Notes under the pieces: model-generated
The model's input: only the letters and a program-made list of their open reading frames with translations
Database searches by the model: none
Told to the model about the DNA's origin: nothing
DNA from: Cryptomeria japonica
Taxonomy: Eukaryota > Streptophyta > Pinopsida > Cupressales > Cupressaceae
Assembly (NCBI RefSeq): GCF_030272615.1
Contig: NC_081409.1
Span: forward strand, 879,005,220-879,069,219
Direction: 5' to 3'
DNA length: 64,000 nt
Part shown: positions 1 through 11,565 of the stretch, piece after piece
Numbering within the stretch: the first letter of the stretch is position 1
How the letters are laid out: each line of letters opens with the position of its first letter
Made by a program: the position numbers and the translations under genes

Positions 1-2
1 GC

Positions 3-740
3 TAGACTGAGCGTGTGAATCAAGTTTTGGAGGACATGCTTTGCATGTATGTTATGGACCAGGAGTTGTGCTGGGAGGAATATCTTTACCTTGTAGAGTT
101 TTCTTATAACAATATATATCACAGCTCTATAGGCATGTCTCCCTTCTAGGCTTTGTATGGTCATCCTTGCCATACTCCTTTGAGTTGGGATCAGTTGGAG
201 GATAGGGTGCGTTTAGGACCAGATTTGCTTCATGAGATGGAGCAGCAGGTTGAGCAAATTCATGGGCATTTGGTTGTTGCTCAGGATAGGTAGAAGAAGT
301 ATGCTAATGCCCATAGAGTAGATCGTCAGTTTTCTATTGGCGACCATGTGTTCTTGAGAGTGCGTCCACGGAAGAGTCATGGAAAGGGTTCCAATGTGGT
401 GCCTCATTTTGTAGGCCCTTTTGAGATCCTTGAGAGGATAGGACCTGTTGCCTACCATCTTGCCTCACCACTGAGTCTATCCTACATCCACGGTGTCTTT
501 CATGTTTCTATTCTTCGACCTTATCATCCTATTGTGACCCATGTTCTTGATTAGAATGCTTTGCAGGTCAAGGATAGGAAACTTTCCATGGTGCTCATGC
601 GCATTCTTTAGCGTCAGGGTTTGACCCTCAGGGGTCATACCATCGAGCAGGTAAGGGTCCTATGGGACCCAAGTGATGAGACCTCGATGACATGGGAAGA
701 TGCATTGAAGATGAGAGAGCTTTATTCTTATCTATTTTAG
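3..740 (+). pseudogene. Ty3/gypsy polyprotein 3' end: integrase C-terminus and chromodomain-like tail, decayed
   Basis: One reading frame runs from the window edge to a TAG at 738-740. It begins in the integrase core just after the DGQ position (TERVNQVLEDML), passes the conserved region before the GPFEI module (SYNN, then HSSIGMSPF), then GDHVFLRVRPRKS and GPFEILERIGPVAYHLALP-like residues, and ends with a VRVLWDP / TWEDALKMRE stretch that resembles the chromodomain-type tail of plant Tekay/Del-like chromoviruses. In-frame stops occur at 147, 291, 552 and 609. All four are TAG, and at least two sit where the family has glutamine (CAG), which fits C-to-T decay of methylated CHG sites. Protease, RT and RNase H would lie upstream, outside the window. 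The PPT and a long LTR follow directly. The Ty3 class is secure; the clade is inferred. Confidence 0.9.
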
Positions 741-760
741 GCTTCCAAGATTAAGCCTGG

Positions 761-775
761 GCTTGGGGAGGATGA
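761..775 (+). other. Polypurine tract of the Ty3 element
   Basis: The purine-rich string gcttggggaggatga lies between the end of the polyprotein frame and the first TG of the LTR, the expected place for the plus-strand primer of reverse transcription. Confidence 0.7.
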
Positions 776-3700
776 TGTAGTACCCCTCCTTGATCAGACT
801 CTTTTTGTATGTTTTTGATTGACTTTAGTGGAACATTATTATATATTGATTCAGATTTTATGCGATGTTATTTCATGCTTTATTTGGATCTGTGGTGTAT
901 GATTTTGTGTAGTATCTCAGTGCTTATGATTAATGTTATTTTATGGATCATTATCATGGACTGACACTTTTACCTTATATGTGCGATGAGTTATTTATGT
1001 GTTGCATGTTTGCATGTGTATGGGATGCAAGAAGATGATTTTCCTTCACTCACTCCGGTGAGATAGGGAACGTCATGATTCTCCTTCATCGGTGTGTGTG
1101 CCATGTCTATTTATATATATGAATATTTGTCTATATGCATGTGTGGTTCTTTGGTGCTATACATTGTAGGTACAAGTACCAGGTAGGTACGAGGTATCGA
1201 TTCCACCTAGTTTCATAGGTTTGAGCATGCCTTATATGTCTGATGGGAGTGGAGGGGATAATTGTTGGACCCTAACTTGATCGTAGTTACACTCATGTGA
1301 GTGTTGTCAGTCGGTTGTCTTTCCCATCTGGCTAGTATGCAAGTCATAGTGCTTTGGTTTGGTCATTTGTGAGTCGTCATTTGATCATCCTTCATGTGCA
1401 TGTTTCCATTTATTTAAATGGTTATTTAATTTAATTGATGATGCTAACTTATGTTTGTGTAATTAGTTAATTATTATGCTCTAAGATTATTGATTGAATT
1501 AAATTAATGATTTGCTAGATTAAATGGTTAATTGGCTTACTTCATTGTGTAAAGTGCATTAATATATATATTGGAAGGAAATAAATAATTGCCTAAGCCA
1601 TTTAAATGTTAAATGATTATGTTGATGGAAAGTATTATGGAAAATAGAAAATAAAATAAAAAGATTTTCTTTTTACCTTTCCATTTGACTTGTTCTTGGA
1701 AAAGAGTTGTTTTTGGAAAAGAGAAAATCTGATTGCTTTTTACTTTTTAAATAATTTAAGCTGATTGGTGGAGAAAACTTTCAACCTAGAAAGTTTAGGT
1801 TGAAATATATTTTCCCATATATTCCTGGAAATTCATGGGAAGAGAGGCAGAAATTTTGGAGAGAAATTTGGGAAAACCTTTCCGAAGGAGGAGCTGAAAT
1901 TCGAATTGGTTTGCAAGGATTGGGATTCTCCATCATTTTGCTTGCTAGTTTGCTTCAAGGTTGGATGATCTCTTCTTGTTTTAAATTTAATTTTGAATTC
2001 TTCAGTGCTTCCTATGTGTTTAAAAAATACAAATCTCCTTGTAAATTCTTGTGGGATGATTGGAATGGAAGAAGGAATGCCTATTATTATTGATTTTGAG
2101 AAGCTTGTATCATATGTTTTCTTATAGGAAAGGAATGGATCATTTCTCTATTTACTGTTTGTTAATTGTTCTGGAAATCAACTTCTTGGTTTACCTCTTC
2201 TATTTGGAAAAGAATGAATTGGATTTAGTTTGTTGTGTGCTTCCTATTATCTTATTGCCCAAGATTTGGGGTTCTTGTGTGATTGTATTTCACCATTTAT
2301 TGTATTGGCAAATATACATTTGGAATTTGGATCTTGGCACTGTGTGTGTGTGCCCGTGAAATGATCAGAAAATGAATCATTTTCATGTTCAAATGATTTT
2401 GGGCGTATTGATTTTAATGCTTTTGAAGGCATGTATTTTATTTTCTTGTCATGCACTTTACCTTACCCCGTGGTGGGCTAGTCCCACCATGCGGGTCGAT
2501 AGTGTCTGCTGCCCATAAGTAGCAGTACTATTGGTCGGTAGGACTGTTACCGATCGGTAGTAGTACTACCGGTCAGTAGGATTGCTACCGGTTGGTAGCA
2601 GTACTACCAGTCAGTAGCAGCTGCTACCGGTGGTAGCAGCACTACCGGTCGGTAGGAATTCTACCGGTTGGTAGTAGTGCTACCGGACGGTAGCGTCTGC
2701 TACCGGTCGGCAGTAGCACTATCAGTTGGTAGGCCTACTACTGGTCGGTAGCAATACTACCGGCAGGTAGTGTCTGCGGCCTTGGCAGCAACACTACTGC
2801 GGGTTGGCCTTGGCCCCTACTTGACCTTGTACTCGTACCAGTACAAACCAGTATGTGCTATGAATTTAATTTTTATTAAATAAAATAATGATTTTAAAGT
2901 GGGTTCTTATGTTAAATATAAATAGGGATTTTCAAGTGATTTTTATTATGTGGTTTAATAAATTTATGAATGGATATATTCTGAAAATGAATTAAATGCC
3001 TGTTAGGAATTCGTGTTTAAATCGGTTGAATGTTTAATGTGAATTTCATTATTGAATGAATATTGATTTGGAAATTGAATAGATGTGAATTTATCTCAAA
3101 GATTGTCTGAGTGTGGACTTAGTGAAATTAGCTTTCCTTGCAAGAGTTATATTGTGTTATTTCTGGTCTGTGGTTTAGTCATCCTATGGTGGCATATACA
3201 GTACCTTTGACCAAGTGATATATGATGACTTTGTTGCCTTAACCATGTAGTGTCTTGCCTTATGGTTAGCCAAGAGTCAATATGTCCTTGTTTTGACCAC
3301 TTGTACTTGGATAGTGATGTTATGGTTGTCTGCTTTATCATAGGGTCCTCATGGAGTGACCATGTTTGTTTAGTGTCCTTTGAGAGAGTGGCTTTTGAAA
3401 GGGGGTTGCACCCAAAGAGGTTGGCAGGATGACCCTTTGAAAGTAAGATAATTAGTGATAATCTAATTAATTGATTAGGTGGGTAGCTCTCAAACATTAA
3501 TAAAGATATTGTACCTCACGCATAGGTGAGTGCTTGTACTGAGGCTCATAATGTAGTGAGAAGGCCTAGAATGGAAAACCGACCACCTTGTCTTCATGAA
3601 AGGCTGGTAGGGTCCACATAAGACTTAGTTGGAGCTAGAGGTTCAGGAAAGGTTACCAGGATAGTGAGTCGGGACCTATGGGGGCCGACCATGGTAACCA

Positions 3701-4501
3701 TCGTAAGCTATGTGATTACACTCTCTCTTTAGGGTCACTAGTGCTTTGTGATGTTGAGTCACTTGTGTGTGTGATGTCGGTTCACTTGTATATTTGTGAT
3801 GTTGAGTCACTTGGATTATTGTGGAGTCGTATTGTTTCATCGACCATGTCATGCTTTTTCTTGCTTGAGGGTCCTCAACTATCTCCTAGCACGGTGGGGT
3901 GATTCCATTTTAGGAATTACATGGATGGGTGGTAGTGCCACTTCCCATCGGATGTTCTTGTTCATACCTTCATGCGAGGATTGGCTTCACAGGTGTTTCT
4001 GTGGATCATGGCTCATGCTTATCTCATGTTTTGGAGATTATTGTTATTTGGAGACCTATGCAGCCATTGTATCATGATCTTTTGTAACCTTGTATTTGGT
4101 TAAGTTGTATCTTTATATGTATATTGAGAAGCCATGTATTGGAAGAGCAATGTAATCCTATGTTTGGGATGTTTTTATCAGCTTTCTTTATGTATGTGTA
4201 AATGCTTATTGAAGAGAAATTATATTGTATGCTTTTAATCTTTCAATGGTGTAATTTGTTACTGCATATGGCTTCTTGTGATCATTGAGTTAATGATGGA
4301 TTATTGGATTAACCTTAATGGTGGAATTTATCTTGTGGTTTTAATTCTTTGTTGGTAACCCTTAAGGAATTCTGGTGTAAGTCTTTCACTTGTGTTATCG
4401 TGCATGTTGTGTTTAAAGCACTTATTGTGTTTATACTTAAAAAAAAAATTGTTTCACCCTTGTTATGGGTTTTCCTTCGGGGTTTTTGGTGGGGCATTAC
4501 A
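776..4501 (+). repeat. Ty3/gypsy 3' LTR, about 3.7 kb
   Basis: The LTR starts TGTAGTACCCC directly after the PPT and ends GGGGCATTACA. These ends are imperfect inverted repeats of each other (TGTARTRCCCC) with the expected TG...CA. LTRs of 2-5 kb are known in Tekay/Del-type chromoviruses. The interior contains a palindromic minisatellite (2495-2790) and no convincing gene; short open frames at 1800-2360 and 3147-4077 have no recognisable features. The 5' LTR is outside the window, so the ends cannot be tested by LTR comparison, and part of the length may be an unrecognised insertion. Confidence 0.7.
2495..2790. repeat. Palindromic CTACCGGT minisatellite inside the LTR
   Basis: About a dozen degenerate modules of 20-22 bp built on ctaccggtcggtag alternate with agcagt/agtagt linkers. 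ACCGGT is itself palindromic, so adjacent modules can pair and fold. It is much more GC-rich than the surrounding LTR. Confidence 0.85.
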
Positions 4502-4623
4502 TATCTAATATATGTTGGCATTTGATCATTTGGTCAATTGGTAATGTAATTTAATGTTAGATGCAACTGATACTTGTCTGTAGATGAAAAGAGGTTAAAT
4601 TGATATATGATGACTATTATGTA

Positions 4624-5730
4624 TGTTGTCATTGATGACAACTACATTTTCTTGTCATATATATTATATAGTGCAACCGGTAAAGGTTAACCAGTAAACA
4701 GAGGCAATTCCATCAGAACTAGTAAAATGACTGACACAGTCACACACCGACAACTGGTACATGAAATCCATGAAGGATGAAGGGATACGGTTTTGTAGTA
4801 GCATTGAAGATTACCAGATGAGGATATGTTCTTGATTGCATGAGCAGATTTGATCAACAAGGAAAAATTCAAGAAACATAATTAACGGGTAGTGATGAAA
4901 ATCACTCAAATCGGTAACATGACATAAAATTGGATTTGTTATGTTGGTGGTTGACATAACTAAAGTGTACAATGCAAGATTGTCTAGATGCATTGAACCT
5001 AGGGAATTGTAATAAGGTTCTAGCTAACCTTATGATAATTTTAATTGTGTGATGAGGTATGAAAGGATATATATACATGAGCTTGTTAGTGTGATAGAGT
5101 ATGAGCGAATTTTTTATTTCTGATAATGCAAAGATCAGAGGAGTTGAAAGATGAAGTTTTTGTGATGTTGTAATGTTCTAAAGTAGATCTTATTAGACAC
5201 AGAAGGTGTTATGGTGAGATCATTTGTACTTTTTGTCTTCCTAATAGTTGTAGCAAGAAAATCCTCTTACAAGGTCACTCCTAACAGGGCGCAGTCAAAT
5301 CCTAATAGTTCTGATCAAGAGATCCTCTAACCAGGTGACACATTAGCTTGTGTTTGCAAATCCCAGTTACTTGGGTAGCTCCTAACATGCCTGGTCCTCA
5401 TAGGCATTTTTGTAATGCTCTTGACTGGGCTTATACACTTCTAACAGGGTGTGCCCCTAACTAGGTGTGGTAGACCTTAACTAGTCAAATCTCTATACTG
5501 TAGTTAGTGGATCTTGTGGGTACTAACTCCCACCATGTTTTTTCCCATTTGGGTTTTCCATGTATAAACTCTTGTGTCATGTGGTTTATGCTTTATGTGG
5601 TGATTACATACTTGGTGTTATTTCTTACATGTCTATTGAGTTTTAAGTTGGTGAAATTGATATTTAGATTTGTATTGTTTTTACTATCACTGATTCACCC
5701 CCTCCCCCTCTCAATGCCTTATAAGTTCAT
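4624..5730 (+). repeat. Copia-type LTR fragment or solo LTR
   Basis: It starts tgttgtcattgatgac and contains scattered accggt-like motifs. Near its end it carries the block also found in the LTR at 35449-36410: a cccaccatg...tttttccc / gttttccatgtataa segment followed by gattcaccccctccccctctca. No internal region follows, so it is a solo LTR or truncated copy of a related family. The end is approximate because the terminal CCAACA is not preserved. Confidence 0.6.
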
Positions 5731-5850
5731 CAATATAAAAAAGAAAAGAATTAAATTGTTATTATATATACTTGTCATATGAAAATCTTAAAATATCATA
5801 TTCATTTAACAAATTAAAAAAAATTATGCATAACTTTGAAAAATAATTTC

Positions 5851-6720
5851 CAAATGGTCACTTCGGAAAGTTGTTCATGTTCCTTCTTTGGGTGCTTCTA
5901 GTGGTCTTATAAATTTATGGAATCCTAAATCACTCAAAGTTGAGATGTTATCTTTTTCTTCTCATTGGCAGTTGTTAAAGGTTGACTGGTTTGAAGTCTC
6001 TTTTGTTTTGTTTAATATTTATGGTCTGACTTCTCCTTCAGATAAAACTGACTTATGGGATTCCTTATTTGAATTGTTTTTATGATATTATGATTTTTTT
6101 ATTGTGCTTGGGGGTGATTTTAATGCTCTCCTTTCCTCGAATGAAAAAAGAGGGGGTAATCCTACAACTCAAAAGGTTATTAATGACTTTTCTTCCTTTT
6201 CTACAAAATAGTGCGTTATTCGATATTTTCCCTTCTAATGGTTCTTTCACTTGGACTAATAGGAGATCTAAATGCTAGATTTCCTCTCACCTTGACAAAT
6301 TTCTTATTTCCCTAAACCTACATTTGAGCAACTTTTCCTTTTCTTTTGAGATTCTTACCTCCTCAGATTCTGACCATTTCCCAATTTTGCTCAATTTTGA
6401 TAAATTGGATCATGTTCCCTCTATTAGACCTTCTTTTAAGTTTGAGAAAATGTGGTTCACTCATCCTCATTTTCTTTCTTTATTAAAGAAATGGTGGATA
6501 AGTACTCCATTTTGCAAAGGGACTAAGATGTTCCAGTTTTATTCCAAATTGAAATTTGTGAAATCTCAAATTATGGCTTGGAATAAATTGGTCTTTAAGA
6601 ATATTTTTCATGAAAAAGAGGCAATTGCCAATGATTTGAAGGTTGTTAATGAGGAGATTATTAGACATGACACTAATTCCTCCACTAATGATGCTAAAAA
6701 GAAATTGCAAGCTTACTAGG
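5851..6720 (+). pseudogene. LINE ORF2 endonuclease remnant
   Basis: An EEP-type (APE-like) endonuclease that nicks target DNA. It begins mid-domain at GASSGLINLWNP, where intact copies have the GGIAILW strand. It then shows VLFNIYGL, GGDFNALL (catalytic Asp/Asn motif), FTWTNRRS and SDSDHFPILLNF (the SDHxP motif with catalytic His). A frameshift lies near 6065, where the frame changes before the GGDFN motif. In-frame TAG stops occur at 6276 and 6717. The N-terminal NxRG and QE motifs are absent, so it cannot be active. Confidence 0.85.
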
Positions 6721-8255
6721 AGATCCTTTGCTCTCGGGTTGAAATCTATTGGCAGCAAAAGTCTCGTGAGGTTTGGCTTAAAGAAGGTGACAGGAATACT
6801 ACCTTCTTTCAAGCTGAAGCCAAGCTTAAAAGAGCCGCTTCTACAATTTTTAGTATTAAGGATTCTAAGTTTGGTTATGTCCTTAATTCAGATCAGCAGA
6901 TTAGAGAGGAGGGGGTGTCTTTTTTTAAGGAATTGTTATCTCCTTCTTTTTCTTCTTCCTCCATGGATCATCATGTGGATTTTCTTTTAGATTCTATCCC
7001 CTCCCTTGTTTCCCATGAGGATAATGACTTTCTTATGAGGCCTTTTTCTTTAGATGAGCTTCATTCTGCTATTTTTTCCATGGCCCCTGACAAAGCTCTA
7101 GGTCCTGATGGGTTTACTATCTTGTTCTTTCAAAAATGTTGGGATTTTATTGGTTTTGACTTATTAATGGCTTTGGAAGAGTCTAGGAGGGGTGGGTATA
7201 TCCTTAAAAATTTTAACATCACTTATATTGCCCTTATCCTGAAATCTAAGAATCCCCAAACTTTTGTTGAATTTAGACCCATTTCTTTGTGCAACTCTAT
7301 TTACAAAATCTTCACCAAGGCTATTTATTTAAGACTTAAAATCCTCCTTCCTCATATCATATCTCCTCAACAAGGAGGTTTTGTTCTAGGTCGGGAAATT
7401 CATGAGGGAGCAATTGTTGCTCATGAAACTTTACATTTCATAAATACGTCCAATATCCCAGCTTTTGTGGTCAAACTTGATATGATGAAGGCTTATGATA
7501 AAGTTTGCTAGGATTTTTTGCTCAAAGTTTTGAGAAAATTTTGTTTCTCTAAAAGCTAGTGTAAATGGATCAAGAGTTGTATTTCTACTGCTTCATTTTT
7601 TGTCATCATTAATGGAGCTCCCTCTGGATACTTTTCTTCAACCCAGGGTGTTAGACAAGGAGATCGTTTATCTCCTTTCTTATTTATCATTATGGCAGAA
7701 GCTTTTAGTCAATTGGTTATTAAGCAAAGAGATCTGGGCTTTTGGCAAGGGGTATTAATTCCTAACTCTGATATGTCAATCACTCATAACCTTTTTGCCA
7801 ATGATACACTTTTATTTGGGTCTTCTTCTAGCCAAGAGGCTACTCATATTAAATTTATTCTTGATACTTGTACTGCTAGATCTGGCCAATAGATTAGCCC
7901 CCATAGATCAAAGATCTTCATTTTTAATACTCCTCAGTTGGTGGCTGATAGACTTGTGAATATCTTAGGTTTCCCAGTAGACTCTCTTCCTTCTACCTAT
8001 TTGGGGATTCCTTTCTTTATGGGATCTGCTAAGTCTTCTTTTTGGAATTCGGTTATTGAGAGACTTAAATCTTGTATTTCTGCTTGGAAGGCAAGGTGGT
8101 TGTCTCTTTCAGGTAGGATACTTCTCATTAAAAAAATCCTATCTGCCATTCCCAATTACTATATCTCAGTTCTTCAAGCTCCCAGATCAGTCATCTCCCA
8201 AATTGAAAAGATTATTCGATATTTTCTTTGGAAAAATAACATGACAAAAGATTAA
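6721..8255 (+). pseudogene. LINE ORF2 reverse transcriptase
   Basis: It continues in the same frame as 6069-6719. Visible motifs in order: WLKEGDRNTTFF, the RT motif KALGPDGFTILFFQ, FRPISLCNSIYK, QQGGFVLGREI, KLDMMKAYDKV, TQGVRQGDRLSPFLF, FANDTLLF and LPSTYLGIPFFMG, then ARWLSLSGRILLIK from the thumb region. The catalytic FADD box reads FAND: codon 7800-7802 is AAT, so the first metal-binding Asp is Asn. Stops at 7509, 7890 and 8253 and a frameshift at about 8255-8275 add to the decay. Confidence 0.93.
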
Positions 8256-8274
8256 AAAAATTCCACTGATTTCT

Positions 8275-9411
8275 TTGACCAAGATGTCTCTTTCCAAGCA
8301 AGTTAGTGGTGCTGGGATTCATGACTTATCTAAAAGAAATAGGGCTTTTGGGGGCAAACTAGTTTGGTCTATGTATACTAAGCCCCAATCTTTGTGGTGC
8401 CAAATTATGCAGGCTAAGTATTTGGATTCCCAGAACCCTGCTAGGATCTTCACAATTTCTAATCCTCCACAGGGGTTTGCTATTTGGAACTTTATGATCT
8501 CATGTAGGGAAGTAGTCTCTAATTTTCTCTCCTGGCAGGTCCATTCGGGGGAGAATATTCTTTTTTGGAAAGACTCCTGGAATGGCTTTCCCCCTCTTTC
8601 ACAACATGATTCTCTTGCTTTTGTTTTAGTTGTTCTTTCTCAATCATGGGGAGTTAGATTGGTTGATTATGTAGATAGTGTTGATTTGTTTTCTCACAAG
8701 GTCTCATGGAAGGATCCCTCTACTCTGCTATTGTCCTTGCAGGAAATTCAAAATTTTAAATCTGTTTTGCAAGACCAAGTGGCTTTCCTTTCTAACATCA
8801 AAGATCAACTTAATTGGTGCCCTTCTAAATTAGGAAACTACTCTGTTAAAGAAGGATATTTTGTTGTTCAACAAATGGCCAATCAAAATGCTCCTCATCG
8901 TGCCTTTTTGTTCTGTTGGAATAACTCAGTATAACCTAAAGCTAGTATTTTTTCCTGGCTCGCGCTGCAAAATAGAATTTTGACTAGTGATCTTTTAGTC
9001 AAATTTAATATTGCAGCCTCCTTTTCTTGTGTCTTATGTGGTAAAGCTCTTGGAGATGTCAATCATCTTTTTCTTCATTGTGAGTTTGTGAGTAGTTGTT
9101 GGCATTTTTTCCTACAAAAGTTATCTCTTTCATTCCCTCTACCTTTATCTTTATGGGACATGTTTCAGTCTTGGCCAGTTTTGTATTCATCTTCTCTATT
9201 TGCTTGTTTGTGGTTTATAATTCCCTCTTCAGTCATATGGCCCATTTGGTGGGAAAGAAACAAGTGCATTTTTAGATGTGACTCATCAGATTTATCAGTT
9301 GTTCTTGGGATTTTGGAAAGAAGTATTATTGAGCAAGTTAATGCTCATGTCCAGAAATATTTTAACATGAATTCAGAGTTCTCTTCTTGGGACAATTTTA
9401 TGATCTCTTGA
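8275..9411 (+). pseudogene. LINE ORF2 C-terminal region with zf-RVT zinc finger
   Basis: After a frameshift the ORF2 continues in a new frame: GAGIHDLSKRNRAFGGKLVW, then LWCQIMQAKYL, typical of the region after RT in plant L1s. A zinc-binding module CVLC...HLFLHC lies at about 9035-9080 (zf-RVT type). A TAA at 8932 splits the region, with the same frame resuming at once (ASIFSWLALQNRILTSDLL). Confidence 0.85.
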
Positions 9412-9486
9412 TGGAAAAGTATCATTATTCCTGTATCACCCACCTTTCCAAGGATTTAGAAAACACCCGTAGATAGAAATTCCATA

Positions 9487-9984
9487 AAATGGCATCCTCC
9501 TAATGCCCCTTTTTGTAAATTAAATTTTGATGGATCCTCCTGTGGAAACCCTCGTGATTCAGGAATAGGGATAGTTTTTCATGATCATTTGGGTTCTTTA
9601 TTAGCATTAAAAGCTATGCCAATTTCTCCTGGCACAAATAATATGGTTGAGACTTGTGCTCTTTTAGAAGGTCTTGCTATGGCTAAGGATTTGAATTTCA
9701 AATACCTTCATATTGAAAGTGATTCAACTATTGTCATTAATGCTTGCAAGGCAAGAAAATCTGATAACTGGTATTTTCGGTATATTCTTGAACAAATATG
9801 GACTCTTCTTGATACGTTTGAGCACCTCATCATCTTGCACATTTATCATGAAGGTAATGCATTGGCTGATTTCCTCACTAATATGGGTTGTGACAAAACT
9901 ATTATTGATTCCTCTCGATTGGGGGGTGATTTGATGAGCTTCCCAAACCTATTAATTATAGCCCATAGAGAGTTGAGGATTTAA
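9487..9984 (+). pseudogene. LINE-borne RNase H domain
   Basis: The reading frame opens before the first Met at about 9487: WHPPNAPFCKLNFDGSS, then GIGIVFHDHLG, NMVETCALLEGL, IESDSTIVI and HEGNALADFLTNMG. The four acidic RNase H positions (Asp of FDGS, Glu of VETCALLEG, Asp of ESDS, Asp of LADFL) are all present. The domain resembles the plant RVT_3-type RNase H seen at the C-terminus of some plant L1s. It is the best preserved piece of this LINE, but lies downstream of many stops, so it is still part of a pseudogene. Confidence 0.85.
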
Positions 9985-10864
9985 TCTTTCTTATTATATG
10001 ATTGCTTGTTTATACGAGTTGATATTCTCTTCTCTTGGTGAGGTATTTCTTTTCATAATTCCATTTCGTTTTGATTTGAGGTACTTTGCTTTACTTGATC
10101 ATCACTTGGCATTCATTAATGATGAGTTGGTTGTTATTGATGTTGTTCGTGTGTTTGGTACTCTCTTCTGGTGTGAAATATGGAGATATTTATTTTCACA
10201 TTGGGAATCCGTCCTTCATATGTTATTTAAAGTTTGACGTAGCGTTGTTTTCATGATTATCTCTGTACCTCGCTTCTTTTGGTTTGTCAATTTTGTATGA
10301 TATATCTCCTCTTTCTTTTCATTTACGACATGAAAATTTTGGGCTTCATTTCTCTCTAGCATTTCCGCATTCACCTCTTCTCCTTTGGCATTTGTCTATA
10401 ATGGCAGACCGCAGATCTCATGTCATTGGTGTCAGTCATGTTTTGGAACCTTGCATTTCTTGTAAATTCTCTGTGTTCTGTAGTATATATACATTTTGGT
10501 TGTAGTTGTTTTTTGGTGCAGGGGCATGCCAATTTTGATTGCAGGAGTTCTTTGTTGTAGGGAATTCAAGATATTCCAGGAACTTATTGTGTAAATAAGC
10601 TTGCATGCTCCTATTCTGTAAAACGAGCTTGCATGCTCCTATGTGTAAAAGAGCCTGCATGCTCCTTTGTTGATCTCTATTTTGTAACTAGCTTTGGCTA
10701 GAGGATTGTTCACTACTTCTCTTCTATAATCATGTTGATGAGCAATGACCCGATTTTTTCTTGCTGGTTCTTTTATCTGGAAGCTTAGTTTGAACCAGTT
10801 TTTAAATATATTGTAAAAATTATTTATTATTAATAAAATATATCAAGTGGCATTGCCACCTTGC
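9985..10864 (+). other. LINE 3' UTR
   Basis: This is the tail between RNase H and poly(A). At 10590-10665 a short motif close to 'gcttgcatgctccta' occurs three times in tandem with about 30-bp spacing. No gene is visible. Confidence 0.6.
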
Positions 10865-10877
10865 CAAAAAAAAAAAA

Positions 10878-11399
10878 ATACATATAACTTATTAAGCTTG
10901 AGAATTATTTAAATTTATAAATAATACATTTTAGTTTGTTATTATAATCAACTATATACTATAAATATCAAGTAGATATTATACATGATATTAAGTCTTA
11001 TTAATAGTTATCGTAGGCAATATTATTTCATTCACTAAAGCACTATAATCAATTAGTTTGCACCAATCAAAAGTGATTATTATTTTTTCTTTAAAAATAA
11101 ACTTAGGTTTTGTAAAGTTGAGATTTATATTTTTAAATTTAAGATATTATAAAAATTATTTATCTACATTATGATTAGTTTTTAAAAAATAGGTGTTATA
11201 GGAGCAATTATTTTAGGAATAATAGAAGTTTAGGTTTTTTTGGATTTCTTTCTATTTTAAAAATTGAAATATCTATTTTCATTTTTTTTTCATTTTTTTA
11301 TTATTTATAATATTGTAAATAAAATAGTTTTTCTAAATAGACATATAAATTTTAATAATTCTTTTTTATCTAATAATATAGATAATAAAAAAAATTATA
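10878..11399. other. AT-rich spacer
   Basis: Very AT-rich sequence with T and A homopolymers. I see no gene, repeat array or boundary motif in it. Confidence 0.7.
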
Positions 11400-11411
11400 A
11401 GGACTTGATTT
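11400..11411. repeat. Target-site duplication, left copy
   Basis: The 12-mer aggacttgattt is identical to 15757-15768. The pair frames the LINE at 11412-15756. The LINE's poly(A), read as T on this strand, begins directly inside this copy. Confidence 0.9.
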
Positions 11412-11565
11412 TTTTCTATTAGCTATAAGGAGTACCAAAAAAGGACAATACTGTTCACCGAGAATCAAGACCGAGGCAAAGCCTCACACCACAACCAAAA
11501 TAATGACTGTACAAGTATAATGGACCATGTACATCATATGAACAATACAAGATGTGACATAAAAA

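Larger units (their letters stand above)
5851..10877 (+). mobile_element. LINE (L1 type with RNase H), 5'-truncated and decayed
   Basis: Endonuclease remnant, reverse transcriptase, zinc-finger region and RNase H occur in the normal L1 ORF2 order, followed by about 880 bp of 3' UTR and a poly(A) tail at 10865-10877. The last bases before the tail (aagtggcattgccaccttgcc) form a small hairpin, as in other plant L1 3' ends. ORF1 and the N-terminus of the endonuclease are missing. I could not settle a target-site duplication. This copy has an RNase H domain, unlike the two minus-strand LINEs, so it is a different family. Confidence 0.9.

Noticed and set aside
1800-2456. Open frames within the Ty3 LTR
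   Set aside because: Short, overlapping on both strands, no features; they lie inside a non-coding LTR.
5507-5782. Hydrophobic 91-codon + frame
   Set aside because: Lies in the LTR end and the AT-rich stretch after it; no evidence of a membrane protein gene.
5812-10900. Target-site duplication for the + LINE
   Set aside because: Only partial matches (ataactt-type) near both ends; too weak in AT-rich DNA.
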